Origin: Candidatus Electrothrix scaldis
GTDB taxonomy: Bacteria; Desulfobacterota; Desulfobulbia; Desulfobulbales; Desulfobulbaceae
Length of the DNA stretch: 64,000 nucleotides
Reading direction: 5' to 3'
Assembly (NCBI GenBank): GCA_033584155.1
Contig: CP138355.1
Coordinates: forward strand, 1,116,001-1,180,000
This document shows, piece by piece, positions 52,476 through 61,010 of the stretch; within the stretch, counting starts at the first letter, position 1; the number at the start of each line of letters is the position of its first letter. The notes under the pieces were generated by a model. That model saw nothing but the letters and a program-made list of their open reading frames with translations, was not told the origin of the DNA and made no database searches. Both the position numbers and the translations under genes were made by a program.

Positions 52476-53918
52476 ATGGTTTTCAGCTCTATTATATTTC
52501 TCTTTTTTTTTCTACCAGTTGTCCTGCTGGGTTACCTCTGTGTCGGTAAAAGAGGGCGTAATCTCTTTTTACTCTTAGCCAGTCTTTTTTTCTATCTTTG
52601 GGGGGAGCAGCTCTTTGTGCTTGTTATGCTTGCCTCTATTATTATGAATTATCTCTTCGGCCTGCTGTTGGATCGGGCCGAAATGCAGGGCAGCAGGGCA
52701 GGTAAGTTCCTGTTGGCTGGCGCCCTTGTGGCCAACCTCGGTATGCTTGGATTCTTCAAGTATGCAAACTTTGCTGTGGATAACCTCAATCTGCTACTCA
52801 GCTGGATCAGCGTCCCCCGTATCCCCTTAAATGAGGTGCATCTGCCGATTGGTATCTCCTTTTTTACCTTTCAGGCCATGTCCTATCTTATCGATCTGTA
52901 TCGTCAGGAATATAAGGCGCAAAAAAATCCGCTCTACCTCGGCCTATATATCTCCCTTTTCCCCCAACTTATTGCAGGGCCCATTGTTCGCTACCGTGAT
53001 ATTGCGGAGCATATAAAGAAACGTACCGTCAGCCTCCATGATTTTGCCTGCGGAGCGGAACGGTTTATCTTTGGCTTAGGCAAAAAGGTGCTGATTGCCA
53101 ACCCGATGGGACAGATGGCCGATCATATCTTTGGGATGCAGGCAGCTCAGCTCTCAACCGGTACGGCATGGCTTGGCGTTATCTGTTACACCTTGCAGAT
53201 TTATTTTGATTTTTCAGGATATTCAGAGATGGCCATCGGACTTGGGCGCATGTTTGGTTTTCATTTTCTGGAAAATTTTAATTATCCCTATATCAGTCGC
53301 TCCATTCGTGAATTCTGGCGGCGCTGGCATATCTCCTTATCGACTTGGTTCCGAGACTATCTCTATATTCCCTTAGGGGGAAACCGACACGGCAATAAAC
53401 GGACAAGTTTAAATCTTTTGATAGTCTTTCTTCTTTGCGGCCTCTGGCATGGTGCAAGTTGGAATTTTATTCTTTGGGGTCTGATGTACGGCTTTTTTCT
53501 TGTTGCGGAACGAGGGCGATGGGGCAGGTTGTTAACAGGTATGCATCCCATTATGCAACATTGTTATACCCTGTTGGTAGTGATCAACGGATGGGTCTTT
53601 TTTCGTCTTGATCAATTAGCAGATGCGGGTTCTTATTTTTCCGTTATGTATGGTTTTGCAGGGGCTGAAAGGATGCATCCCCGAATTATGTTGGGCTGTA
53701 ATATGTTGTTTTTCACAGCACTGGTGCTTGGTATGCTGTTGAGCCTTCCTCTCTATCCCTGGCTGCGAACACGCTGGGGGGGCTGGATGAAGGAATATGC
53801 ACCTGCCGCTGTCTTCGTGCAGGCGGCGAAACTGATTTTTGTAGCGATAGTTTTGTTGTGTTCTGCCGGTTCGATCGCTGTTGGTTCGTATAATCCCTTT
53901 ATCTATTTCAGATTTTAG
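52476..53918 (+). CDS. MBOAT O-acyltransferase (AlgI-like)
   Basis: 480 residues with about eleven membrane helices. It begins right after the GT4 stop. VFSSIIFLFFFLPVVLL starts the family, FPQLIAGPIVRY is the conserved block, and CGLWHGASWNFILWG holds the catalytic His. AlgI-type proteins move an acyl (usually acetyl) group through the membrane to a periplasmic AlgJ/AlgX partner, which is encoded next. The name algI is reserved for alginate producers; the polymer here is not known. Confidence 0.92.
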   Translation: MVFSSIIFLFFFLPVVLLGYLCVGKRGRNLFLLLASLFFYLWGEQLFVLVMLASIIMNYLFGLLLDRAEMQGSRAGKFLLAGALVANLGMLGFFKYANFAVDNLNLLLSWISVPRIPLNEVHLPIGISFFTFQAMSYLIDLYRQEYKAQKNPLYLGLYISLFPQLIAGPIVRYRDIAEHIKKRTVSLHDFACGAERFIFGLGKKVLIANPMGQMADHIFGMQAAQLSTGTAWLGVICYTLQIYFDFSGYSEMAIGLGRMFGFHFLENFNYPYISRSIREFWRRWHISLSTWFRDYLYIPLGGNRHGNKRTSLNLLIVFLLCGLWHGASWNFILWGLMYGFFLVAERGRWGRLLTGMHPIMQHCYTLLVVINGWVFFRLDQLADAGSYFSVMYGFAGAERMHPRIMLGCNMLFFTALVLGMLLSLPLYPWLRTRWGGWMKEYAPAAVFVQAAKLIFVAIVLLCSAGSIAVGSYNPFIYFRF

Positions 53919-53924
53919 CGCATA

Positions 53925-55532
53925 ATGAGCTTCAAAAAACGAGTGTATCCGGCAGCAGTATCCGGCATATTTCTCCTTTTTCTCCTGTTGCCCTTTTGCC
54001 TGTTCATCGTGGGGCCACGTCAAGAGATTTCAGAGGCGGAAAAACGAAAGCTTGCTGTTTTCCCGGAGATCGTTCTTACGAGAACCGGTCTGGCTGAATT
54101 TCCGAATAAATTTGATGCGTTTTACCGGGACCATTTCGGCTTGCGTGACAACCTTATCAGATTATATAATATTATTTTTTTGAAAGTCTTTCAGTTGTCT
54201 CCTTCTGATTTTGTTCTTAAAGGCAAGGACGGCTGGTTTTTCTATATTGCCGAAGGGGTGTTTGAAGACTTCAGCGGGATGCAACAAGACGACCGTGTAG
54301 CCCTTGAAAAATATTCTGCAACGCTGGTTGATCGGCGAGAATGGCTTGCCGACCTTGGAGTTCAGTATCTTTTTGTTTCCGTTCCTAATAAGATTTCTAT
54401 CTATGATGAATATCTTCCCGATAGAATACAAGGTGGTCGAGGGACGACTTTTTATGAGCAGCTTAGCTCACTTTTAGCGCAAGATGTTCATTTTGAAAAT
54501 TTTGTAAACCTTTACCCTGTATTACGAGAAAACAAACAGGGAGAGCAGCTTTACTTCAAGACGGATACGCATTGGAGCAATGCCGGAGCTCTTTTGGCCT
54601 TTAACCAGATTATGAAGCATTGTTCTATGTGGTTTCCTGAAGAGATCGGGTATATAAGTGATCAGGACGTGGTTCGGAAAAAGGTCAGCTTCTCTGGAGA
54701 TCTTACCTATCTTATGCATCAGGAAAAGACGGTACGTGAGTATGTGGATGTTGTGAACATTGCGGATCCGTATGCAAAAGAGCGTAATATTCGCCTCTCC
54801 CCGGACTCGCAATATTTTCAGGGAATGGATATACCTGCCTCGAGATTACCTTCTGAAAATGGCTGTTCGACGAGGAAATTGACAGCCCTTATTGTGCATG
54901 ACTCATTCGGTATTCCTCTTCAGCGATATTTTAATGAACGTTTCAAAAGAGTCATTTATTCTCAGTATATTGAGCTGGCTAAGCTTCAGAGGCTTATTCT
55001 TGGTGAGCGTCCTGATGTTGTTATTGAAATATGGGTAGCCAGAAATTTGGGCAGGGCACTTTCTTCTACTCCGCTTGCATGGACGAGCAAAGTGCTTGAA
55101 AAACAATATGCGGCATCCGATACAGTACGTATGCGGATTGACCGGGCATTGGATTTACAGAGCATCACTGTTCGTAACGACGCAGTCCTTGAAGCACATC
55201 CTGATGGAATCCTGATCCGTGCCCACAGTAATGATCCGTTTTTTGTGGTACCTTTCACTCCGCCCGAACCGGCTGAACGCTATGTGGTAGAGGTTCATGT
55301 GGATGCGCCGCAGGAAACCACCTTTGCCCTGTATTTTACCACAGGAGAAAACTCCCGTGATATAGTACCGCATCAGCTGGTGGAGCAGAAAATACATAAA
55401 GGAAGAAACAGGTTTTTTCTTCGTCTGCCTCATCCGGATGTTCGCGGTTTGCTGCGTATTGATCCGGGCAAGACGGCAGGCGACTATCTCCTTCGTTCGC
55501 TGACAGTCAAGGCCATTGCCGGGCAGAGGTAG
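53925..55532 (+). CDS. AlgJ/AlgX-like periplasmic O-acetyltransferase
   Basis: 535 residues. One N-terminal membrane helix (residues 9-28) anchors a periplasmic domain. FPNKFDAFYRDHFGLRDNLI and KGKDGWFFYIAEG are the family start; YFKTDTHWSNAGALLA carries the catalytic DxxH-like pair and LIVHDSFGIPLQRYF the nucleophile Ser of the SGNH-like fold. About 130 extra C-terminal residues form a probable carbohydrate-binding beta domain. It places acetyl groups delivered by the AlgI-like protein on the exopolysaccharide. Confidence 0.9.
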   Translation: MSFKKRVYPAAVSGIFLLFLLLPFCLFIVGPRQEISEAEKRKLAVFPEIVLTRTGLAEFPNKFDAFYRDHFGLRDNLIRLYNIIFLKVFQLSPSDFVLKGKDGWFFYIAEGVFEDFSGMQQDDRVALEKYSATLVDRREWLADLGVQYLFVSVPNKISIYDEYLPDRIQGGRGTTFYEQLSSLLAQDVHFENFVNLYPVLRENKQGEQLYFKTDTHWSNAGALLAFNQIMKHCSMWFPEEIGYISDQDVVRKKVSFSGDLTYLMHQEKTVREYVDVVNIADPYAKERNIRLSPDSQYFQGMDIPASRLPSENGCSTRKLTALIVHDSFGIPLQRYFNERFKRVIYSQYIELAKLQRLILGERPDVVIEIWVARNLGRALSSTPLAWTSKVLEKQYAASDTVRMRIDRALDLQSITVRNDAVLEAHPDGILIRAHSNDPFFVVPFTPPEPAERYVVEVHVDAPQETTFALYFTTGENSRDIVPHQLVEQKIHKGRNRFFLRLPHPDVRGLLRIDPGKTAGDYLLRSLTVKAIAGQR

Positions 55533-55652
55533 CAGGGGGCTTCTCCCTTCGGTCGGTTGTTTGAAAATGGTGTGAGGATCAGGGCGGTCATGAAGGCTGT
55601 ACCAGGAAAAGGACTCCCTACTCATTAAACCTTCCGCTGTAAAGCGGTCTCA

Positions 55653-55658
55653 TATAAT
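55653..55658 (+). promoter_or_regulatory. Candidate -10 box of the epimerase gene
   Basis: A perfect TATAAT, 18 bp before the epimerase ATG, but no matching -35; a small CCGCT-GTAA-AGCGG hairpin occupies that position instead. Confidence 0.3.
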
Positions 55659-55676
55659 ATAAAGGATGTAAGAGAG

Positions 55677-56660
55677 ATGAAAGTACTTGTAACAGGCGGT
55701 ACCGGCTTTACCGGGAAAGCTCTGGTGAAACGCTTGATTGATGACGGCTATGAGGTCGTTAGCCTGGATTATCAGGAAGGATTAAAAACCGATGAAATAC
55801 GCTCCTGGGGCGCCAAGGTGATTATCGGGTCTGTTACAGACCGGGATGTTGTGGAAGAGTGCATGCAGGGCGTGGACATTGTTCAGCACCTTGCTGCAGC
55901 CTTTCGGGAACTGGATGTACCCAACAGCTATTACGATGAGGTGAACGTGGGGGGCACTAAGATCGTTCTTGATGCCGCACTGAACCATAAGGTAAAGAAG
56001 TTTGTCTACTGCTCTACCTGTGGTGTGCATGGCAATGTAGATAATCCTCCCGCAGCCGAAGAGGCACCTATCCAGCCAGGTGATTACTATCAGCAGACCA
56101 AGTATGATGCTGAACCCGTCGTTAACGATTACTGTAAACATGGGATGGATACCATCATCATCCGGCCAGCGGCTATCTACGGTCCCGGAGATCCAGAGCG
56201 TTTTCAGATGATCTTTAAACGGGTTAACAAGGGGACTTTTCCCATGTTTGGCTCGGGGAAGACCTTGTATCATCCGCTCTATATCGATAATCTGGTCGAT
56301 GCCCTGATGCTGGCTATGGAGCCAGGCAAAGGGGTAGGAGAGGCCTACCTTATTGCTGATGAGGAATATGTCACCATTGAGACCCTGGTCCGCAAGACCG
56401 GCACTGCACTCGGCGTGGAGGTTGAGATACCCCATTATCCCATTATGCCCCTGGTCATTGCTGGTCATGTCTGTGAAAAGGTTTGCAAGCCCTTTAAGAT
56501 CACCCCGCCTATCTTCCCTCGTCGGGTGGATTGGTTCCGCCAGAACCGTGCCTTTGATATCAGCAAGGCCAAACGGGATTTGGGTTATGCTCCTAAGGTG
56601 GACCTGGATGAGGGCCTGAAACGGACCGGTGAGTGGTACCGGGCCGAGGGGTATATTTAA
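55677..56660 (+). CDS. NAD(P)-dependent epimerase/dehydratase (extended SDR)
   Basis: 327 residues. KVLVTGGTGFTGKALVKRLIDDG is the dinucleotide motif, VDIVQHLAAAF the second conserved block, and YYQQTKYDAE the YxxxK catalytic pair (Ser is in CSTCGVHG). It resembles 3-beta-HSD-like and nucleotide-sugar epimerases. AGAGAG precedes the ATG. The gene has its own promoter and a terminator-like hairpin, so it may be separate from the exopolysaccharide cluster. The substrate is not known. Confidence 0.88.
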   Translation: MKVLVTGGTGFTGKALVKRLIDDGYEVVSLDYQEGLKTDEIRSWGAKVIIGSVTDRDVVEECMQGVDIVQHLAAAFRELDVPNSYYDEVNVGGTKIVLDAALNHKVKKFVYCSTCGVHGNVDNPPAAEEAPIQPGDYYQQTKYDAEPVVNDYCKHGMDTIIIRPAAIYGPGDPERFQMIFKRVNKGTFPMFGSGKTLYHPLYIDNLVDALMLAMEPGKGVGEAYLIADEEYVTIETLVRKTGTALGVEVEIPHYPIMPLVIAGHVCEKVCKPFKITPPIFPRRVDWFRQNRAFDISKAKRDLGYAPKVDLDEGLKRTGEWYRAEGYI

Positions 56661-56688
56661 TCCTTCCTTCCTCTCTTCGAACAAGCTC

Positions 56689-56709
56689 GGGAGCATCAGT
56701 GATGCTCCC
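56689..56709 (+). terminator. Hairpin after the epimerase gene
   Basis: A perfect 9-bp stem (GGGAGCATC / GATGCTCCC) with a 3-nt loop, followed by a pyrimidine-rich but not pure-T tail. Confidence 0.55.
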
Positions 56710-56728
56710 TTCCCTCCTGACATTCCTC

Positions 56729-56757
56729 TTGACAAGGCCCTTCCCTCATTCTACGCT
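56729..56757 (+). promoter_or_regulatory. Promoter of the TPR gene at 56827
   Basis: TTGACA, 17-bp spacer, TACGCT, just after the hairpin. A very similar element (TTGACA-17-TACGGT, with a GCCC after the -35) precedes the DUF4469 gene. Confidence 0.45.
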
Positions 56758-56826
56758 ACAGGCTTCATTCTTTCCGTACGTACCCCAGGCAGTTACCCCT
56801 GAACAGAGGAGCACCGGAGCGCAACC

Positions 56827-58209
56827 ATGAACCTTGCAGGATTTGAGAAGATAGCCAAGTATCTGGCCGTACCGTTGGTACTGGTCGGCTTTGTTCTGAT
56901 GATGGTCTTTGGCATTCACAGCGAACTGATCAAGTCCGGGCTGCTGCCGCAGGTCTCGCAGGAGGAAGCCGGAGTAATCATCAGGCTGATGCTGCACTAC
57001 GGCTTCCAGCTCGGGTTATGCGTAACAGTGCTCGGCTTTGGCTTGGCAGCGTGGAGCAAGTACATGGATACCCGGCAGGTCATATCCGTTGATGTACGGA
57101 AGACCGCTGAACTGCTCGCTGCCCAGCTGGATAACCAAAACCAGCAGCTGGGTGCCAAGGACGAGCAGATCAAGGCCCTGGCGGAAACCATTCAGGCTCT
57201 GACCAAGGCAGAGGCCCCGACCAAGGACATCAACGCGGCTCTACGTGCCTTGGAGCAGGGTGATACCAGGGAGGCCAAGGCCATCTTTGCCCAGGTGCTG
57301 CAAACCAAGGAGGCGGAAGGCAAGCAGGCCAACAAAGAGGCTGCTGCCGCTGCCCGGCATTTGGGGGCATTGGCGTATATGAACAATCCTTTGGAAGCCC
57401 TGGTTGCTTACAAGAAAGCAGTGCAGCTTGACCCGGATAATGCGGAGGGATGGAACTGGCTGGGTGCGCTACTTTATCGGACAGGAGAGCTTGGACAGGC
57501 GGAAGAGGCCTACCGTAAGGTGCTGGCCCTGGCTGAAGCGCATCAGGACAAAGAAAAGCAGGCATGGGCACTCGGCAATCTGGGCATTGTGTATAAGACA
57601 CGCGGGGAGCTGGACAAGGCCGAGGAGATGTACAGGAAGAGTCTGGAGATCAGCGAGGCTCTGGGACTGAAGGAAACAAGTGCAGGGCTGTACGGCAATC
57701 TGGGCATTGTGTATAAGACACGGGGGGAGTTGGACAAGGCTGAGGAGATGCACCGGAAAGCTCTGAAGCTGAATGAGGCATTGGGGCGCAAGGAAGGCAT
57801 GGCGCAGAACTACGGCAATCTGGGCCTTGTGTATCAGACACGGGGGGAGTTGGACAAGGCCGAGGAGATGCACCGGAAGAGTCTGGAGATCAGCGAGGCT
57901 CTGGGGCTGAAGGAAACAAGTGCAAGGCAGTACGGCAATCTGGGCATTGTGTATAAGACACGGGGGGAGTTGGACAAGGCCGAGGAGATGTACCGGAAAG
58001 CTCTGAAGCTGAATGAGGCATTGGGGCGCAAGGAAGGCATGGCAAACCAGTACGGCAATCTGGGCATTGTGTACAAGCAACGCGGGAACATTGCTCAGGC
58101 GGAAGAGCTGTGGAGGAAGAGTCTGGGCCTGTATCAGGAAATGGGGACAATGCAGCATCCCGGTGCCAAGATAGTACAGCGAAAACTGGATGAGTTGGCC
58201 GAACAGTAG
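56827..58209 (+). CDS. TPR protein with two membrane helices and recently expanded repeats
   Basis: 460 residues. Two membrane helices (about residues 13-30 and 60-76) are followed by a coiled coil (85-135) and a TPR solenoid. The last five to six TPR units are 40 residues long, YGNLGIVYKTRGELDKAEEM being almost invariant, and alternate between two types (RKSLEISEALGLKETSA and RKALKLNEALGRKEGMA). The repeats are the NB-ARC/kinesin-light-chain type and bind proteins. A 4-residue register change in the last unit caps the solenoid. Its stop lies inside a 28-bp palindrome. Confidence 0.85.
   Translation: MNLAGFEKIAKYLAVPLVLVGFVLMMVFGIHSELIKSGLLPQVSQEEAGVIIRLMLHYGFQLGLCVTVLGFGLAAWSKYMDTRQVISVDVRKTAELLAAQLDNQNQQLGAKDEQIKALAETIQALTKAEAPTKDINAALRALEQGDTREAKAIFAQVLQTKEAEGKQANKEAAAAARHLGALAYMNNPLEALVAYKKAVQLDPDNAEGWNWLGALLYRTGELGQAEEAYRKVLALAEAHQDKEKQAWALGNLGIVYKTRGELDKAEEMYRKSLEISEALGLKETSAGLYGNLGIVYKTRGELDKAEEMHRKALKLNEALGRKEGMAQNYGNLGLVYQTRGELDKAEEMHRKSLEISEALGLKETSARQYGNLGIVYKTRGELDKAEEMYRKALKLNEALGRKEGMANQYGNLGIVYKQRGNIAQAEELWRKSLGLYQEMGTMQHPGAKIVQRKLDELAEQ
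57571..58080 (+). repeat. Tandem 120-bp TPR-coding repeats
   Basis: Five near-identical 120-bp units, with alternating types so that the larger period is 240 bp. Synonymous sites are also nearly identical, so the expansion is recent. Confidence 0.85.
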
Positions 58210-58233
58210 GGGCACGGCGCGCCGTGCCCCTAC
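58206..58233. repeat. REP-like 28-bp perfect palindrome
   Basis: Starts GTAGGGGCACGGCG and is exactly self-complementary. The TAG at 58207 is the stop codon of the TPR gene. A relative with the same GTAGGGGC edges lies at 62925. Confidence 0.7.
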
Positions 58234-58408
58234 AAGTCCGTCCGGTGTTTCAACGCCGGGGGCAGTCTTCCTCACAGGGTGTTACCCTGTGCTGTGAGTA
58301 TATATAACCCCTTCGGGGTATGGTGCGGTGGCCTTCCTGCCCTGAAGGGGCAATATATATCCAGCCCGGTGCAACGCGCCGGGTGTCTCTCCCCGAACCC
58401 CCTCTGCC
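58234..58408. repeat. Cluster of small hairpins in the TPR-DUF4469 gap
   Basis: Contains CACAGGGT-GTT-ACCCTGTG, ACCCC-TTC-GGGGT and a GCCCGG/CCGGG pair, with two ATATATA stretches. No open frame or known RNA family is recognised. It may be a repetitive intergenic element. Confidence 0.45.
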
Positions 58409-58523
58409 CGATCGTAGGATCGGGCCAATCTCGATCACATGATCGGGCCGAGCTCGATCGTACGATCGGGGTAAGCTCGATCATATGATCGGGTCAGGTT
58501 TGATCGCAGGATCGGGTTCTGAG
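58409..58523. repeat. Five 23-bp repeats each with a GATC-N4-GATC core
   Basis: Units start at 58409, 58432, 58455, 58478 and 58501. Each has two GATC sites spaced by four bases, followed by GGG, giving ten GATC in about 110 bp. The N4 centres differ (GTAG, ACAT, GTAC, ATAT, GCAG in the array order) while the flanks are kept, and the third and fourth cores are perfect 12-bp palindromes. Confidence 0.8.
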
Positions 58524-58556
58524 CCATCAAGTTTTCGCGTCCGCCTGATTTTGTTC

Positions 58557-58585
58557 TTGACAAAGCCCACATGCCGCTCTACGGT
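58557..58585 (+). promoter_or_regulatory. Promoter of the DUF4469 gene
   Basis: TTGACA, 17-bp spacer, TACGGT, immediately after the GATC array and 62 bp before the start codon. Confidence 0.4.
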
Positions 58586-58646
58586 GGAAAAATCAAAATA
58601 ATTCCAGCAGGTATTCATCGAACCGAACCTCTACCGGAGAACAGCT

Positions 58647-59714
58647 ATGTCAACCGTACAATGGCGACCGTATGAAAATGCCCTGACCACCCCCCGCTCC
58701 TACAAACCACAGGTGATTCCCAAGGACACAAACGGATATAAAGAGCTCTCCGAGGCGATTTCCCAGGAAAATCCGCTCTGGAGCGCGGATATGGTGGAGT
58801 CGATCCTGCGCAAGCGGGATGAGAAGGTCATGGAGATGCTGCTTAACGGCGATCAGGTCTCTCTGGAAAACAGTTTTACCTATCATCTCACCCTGGCGGC
58901 CCGTCTGGATGCACCGGACGCCTCTCTGCCGCCGGCGGATGAATGCGTTCGGGTCAAGATCTATGCGGCCAGGGCCTTTGTGGAGAAGGTGCAGCAGCTG
59001 GTGCAACTGGAACGGCTGGCCCCGACCAGGAAGACACCGGTGATTGCCGGGGCCAGGGACACGGTGCTCCGACTCGCCAATGTGCTCAATCCCAACGGGC
59101 TGTTGCGCCTGAGCGGTACTGACCTGTTCTTTGATCCTGATGACAGCGAGACCGGCTGCGTGCTGGAAGGCACCCGGAGCGGCAGGGCCGTGCAGACCCG
59201 TTACGGTTCAATCAGCAACAGTGAGGTTCAGGTGATACCGGATATCCCGGCCCAGAACGACCCGTGGAATAATGAGTACCGGGTGTCGGTCATGACGCAG
59301 TACACCGAGCACGGCAGTCTGCGCACCGGCACCTATGGTCGCCCGCTGCGCACCCCGCTGACCGTGACCCTGGGCAACGGGGACGGTATCCTCAGCGGGG
59401 CGAACAGAAATCCCCTGGTCACGGTGGGGAGCGGTAACCTTGCAGGGGACAATGCGCAGGTGCGGATTCAGGCGGTCCTGAACAGCCAGTCCGGTGAGCT
59501 GCGCCTCAATCTCCTGGATATGCGGGAGAACGGCGAACAGGCCGATGCGGTCAGCGTGGGCGGCAACGGGACCTATACCCTGTCCGGGCCTGCCCGATCC
59601 CCAGTGGAGGAGCTGGAAATCACAGTGCAGAACGCCGCCGACCTGGAGGAGCTGGTCAGGACAAACTACGGCGGCAGGCTGGTGGATGTCCTCAGTGTGC
59701 TGTCTGGGGCTTGA
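58647..59714 (+). CDS. DUF4469-type protein with HU/IHF-like N-terminal domain
   Basis: 355 residues with GGAG before the ATG. Residues about 20-130 (ELSEAISQENPLWSADMVESILRKRDEKVMEMLLNG in part, then FTYHLTLAARLD) follow the pattern of HU-like DNA-binding domains fused to DUF4469. Residues 140-210 (LRLSGTDLFFDPDDSETG) and the C-terminal repeats match the DUF4469/Ig-like region. The family is thought to bind DNA but no function is proven. The gene's promoter is next to a GATC-repeat array, an obvious candidate site for it. Confidence 0.6.
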   Translation: MSTVQWRPYENALTTPRSYKPQVIPKDTNGYKELSEAISQENPLWSADMVESILRKRDEKVMEMLLNGDQVSLENSFTYHLTLAARLDAPDASLPPADECVRVKIYAARAFVEKVQQLVQLERLAPTRKTPVIAGARDTVLRLANVLNPNGLLRLSGTDLFFDPDDSETGCVLEGTRSGRAVQTRYGSISNSEVQVIPDIPAQNDPWNNEYRVSVMTQYTEHGSLRTGTYGRPLRTPLTVTLGNGDGILSGANRNPLVTVGSGNLAGDNAQVRIQAVLNSQSGELRLNLLDMRENGEQADAVSVGGNGTYTLSGPARSPVEELEITVQNAADLEELVRTNYGGRLVDVLSVLSGA

Positions 59715-59792
59715 TCTGAAATCCTCTTGTTTGATAAGCTACTCATTCTCAAATATATATCCCTTCTCGTATCCTCTTTTCTATTCTGTATC

Positions 59793-60674
59793 ATGAAAAA
59801 ACGTGCCCTCAATATCGTTTGCTCAAGCCTTTGCGCAGTTTTCTGCCTTCTGCCCCAACAACTCCTTGCTGCCTGTCCGCACGCTGCGGAGATAAACGCA
59901 CGGGTAACAGCCTTTCTGGAGAAGCGCCCTTTGGACCTCTATCCCGGCAAGCTCTCCCTGGACGATGCCTATTGCGCCCAGGAAAAATACGTTGCCGCCC
60001 TGACCCCACAGTTCGGGCAGCCCATTGGCTATAAGGTTGGCTTTACCAGCAAGGGGTTGCAGGAGCGTTTCCATGTTGATGGGCCTGCCCTGGGTATTCT
60101 CCTGGAGAAAATGCTGCTGCCTGATGGCTCGACCTTTTCCCTTGCCTCTGCTTATCGCCCGGTGATAGAGCCGGACCTTGTGGTGACCGTCAAAGATGAG
60201 GGTATCATGACGGCAAAGAACGAGCTGGAGGTGGCTGCCCATCTTGATGAGCTGCGTCCCTTTCTGGAGATCCCAGCCATACCTTTCACCAAGGAGACCA
60301 AGCTGAGCGGTACGACTCTGGTGGCCTGTAACATCGCAGCCCGTGCCGGTGTTGTCGGGAAGGGGCTGAAGATAGAGGCGACGCCTGCCTTTGTCCAGGC
60401 CCTTGCTGATATGGAAACCGTCTTTACCGATGAGACCGGTGCTGTGCTGCAAAAGGCACCCGGCTCCAATCTCCTCGGGCATCCCTTTCAGGCTGTGCTT
60501 TGGTTAATTAAGGAGCTCCAAGCACGCGGCAAAACCCTCAAGGCTGGTCAGGTTATCAGTCTGGGCGGATTCGGGAGCCTCTTTCCCCTCACAGAAGCAG
60601 GCAAAAACTACACCCTCACCTATAAGGGATTGCCCGGAGGACCGATCAGCACCTCCGTGCAGATCAGCGAATAA
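59793..60674 (+). CDS. Exported hydratase-like protein (MhpD / fumarylacetoacetase-fold)
   Basis: 293 residues from the ATG at 59793. A signal peptide ending LLAAC (Sec-type, possibly lipoprotein because of the Cys) precedes a domain with IGYKVGFTSKGLQERF, ALGILLEKMLLPDG, VIEPDLVVTV and ISLGGFGSLFPL, the pattern of 2-keto-4-pentenoate hydratases. These enzymes are normally cytoplasmic and hydrate a dienoate; export is unusual. Its 3' end is present again at 61556-61724 as part of a local duplication. Substrate unknown. Confidence 0.75.
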   Translation: MKKRALNIVCSSLCAVFCLLPQQLLAACPHAAEINARVTAFLEKRPLDLYPGKLSLDDAYCAQEKYVAALTPQFGQPIGYKVGFTSKGLQERFHVDGPALGILLEKMLLPDGSTFSLASAYRPVIEPDLVVTVKDEGIMTAKNELEVAAHLDELRPFLEIPAIPFTKETKLSGTTLVACNIAARAGVVGKGLKIEATPAFVQALADMETVFTDETGAVLQKAPGSNLLGHPFQAVLWLIKELQARGKTLKAGQVISLGGFGSLFPLTEAGKNYTLTYKGLPGGPISTSVQISE

Positions 60675-60699
60675 TGCAGCAGGATAGCTAGCAATAATT

Positions 60700-60888
60700 A
60701 TGAAGAAAGTTATCAGTACAGAAAAGAAACCCATCGAACTTTGGCTTTATGTCCTGCTCACAAGGGGATGGCCGCAGACGGGGACGTAAGCAGGACCAGA
60801 AGGGACTTGATTTTGCTGCGGAAAAGGAATGGCTTGATGCCTATCGGGGTGATACACGGGATACGTAACGCTAAAGGAGCTGGATGAT
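60700..60888 (+). pseudogene. rtcB remnant with large internal deletion
   Basis: The first 16 codons equal the start of rtcB (MKKVISTEKKPI), then the sequence jumps at GGCTTTATG to the part encoding FMSCSHGAGRR and continues, with frameshifts, to the LDEA-coding region. About 880 bp present in the intact gene at 61756 are missing. Confidence 0.85.
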
Positions 60889-61010
60889 ACTCAGGCAGCC
60901 TTCTCTGATTGTCTGAAAAACGATAGGTAGGGGAATTCTATAGACTATGAGGGCAGGCCGTTCCTGCCCTCATACTTATTTGCACTTGATGGGCATCTCA
61001 GAGAGGAGCA

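Noticed and set aside
57469-58275. 268-codon minus-strand frame with heptad-like repeats
   Set aside because: It is the antisense of the tandem TPR repeats; periodicity comes from the real gene.
58409-58523. CRISPR array or replication iterons
   Set aside because: Repeats are contiguous with no spacers, and no replication initiator gene, DnaA boxes or AT-rich unwinding element lie nearby.
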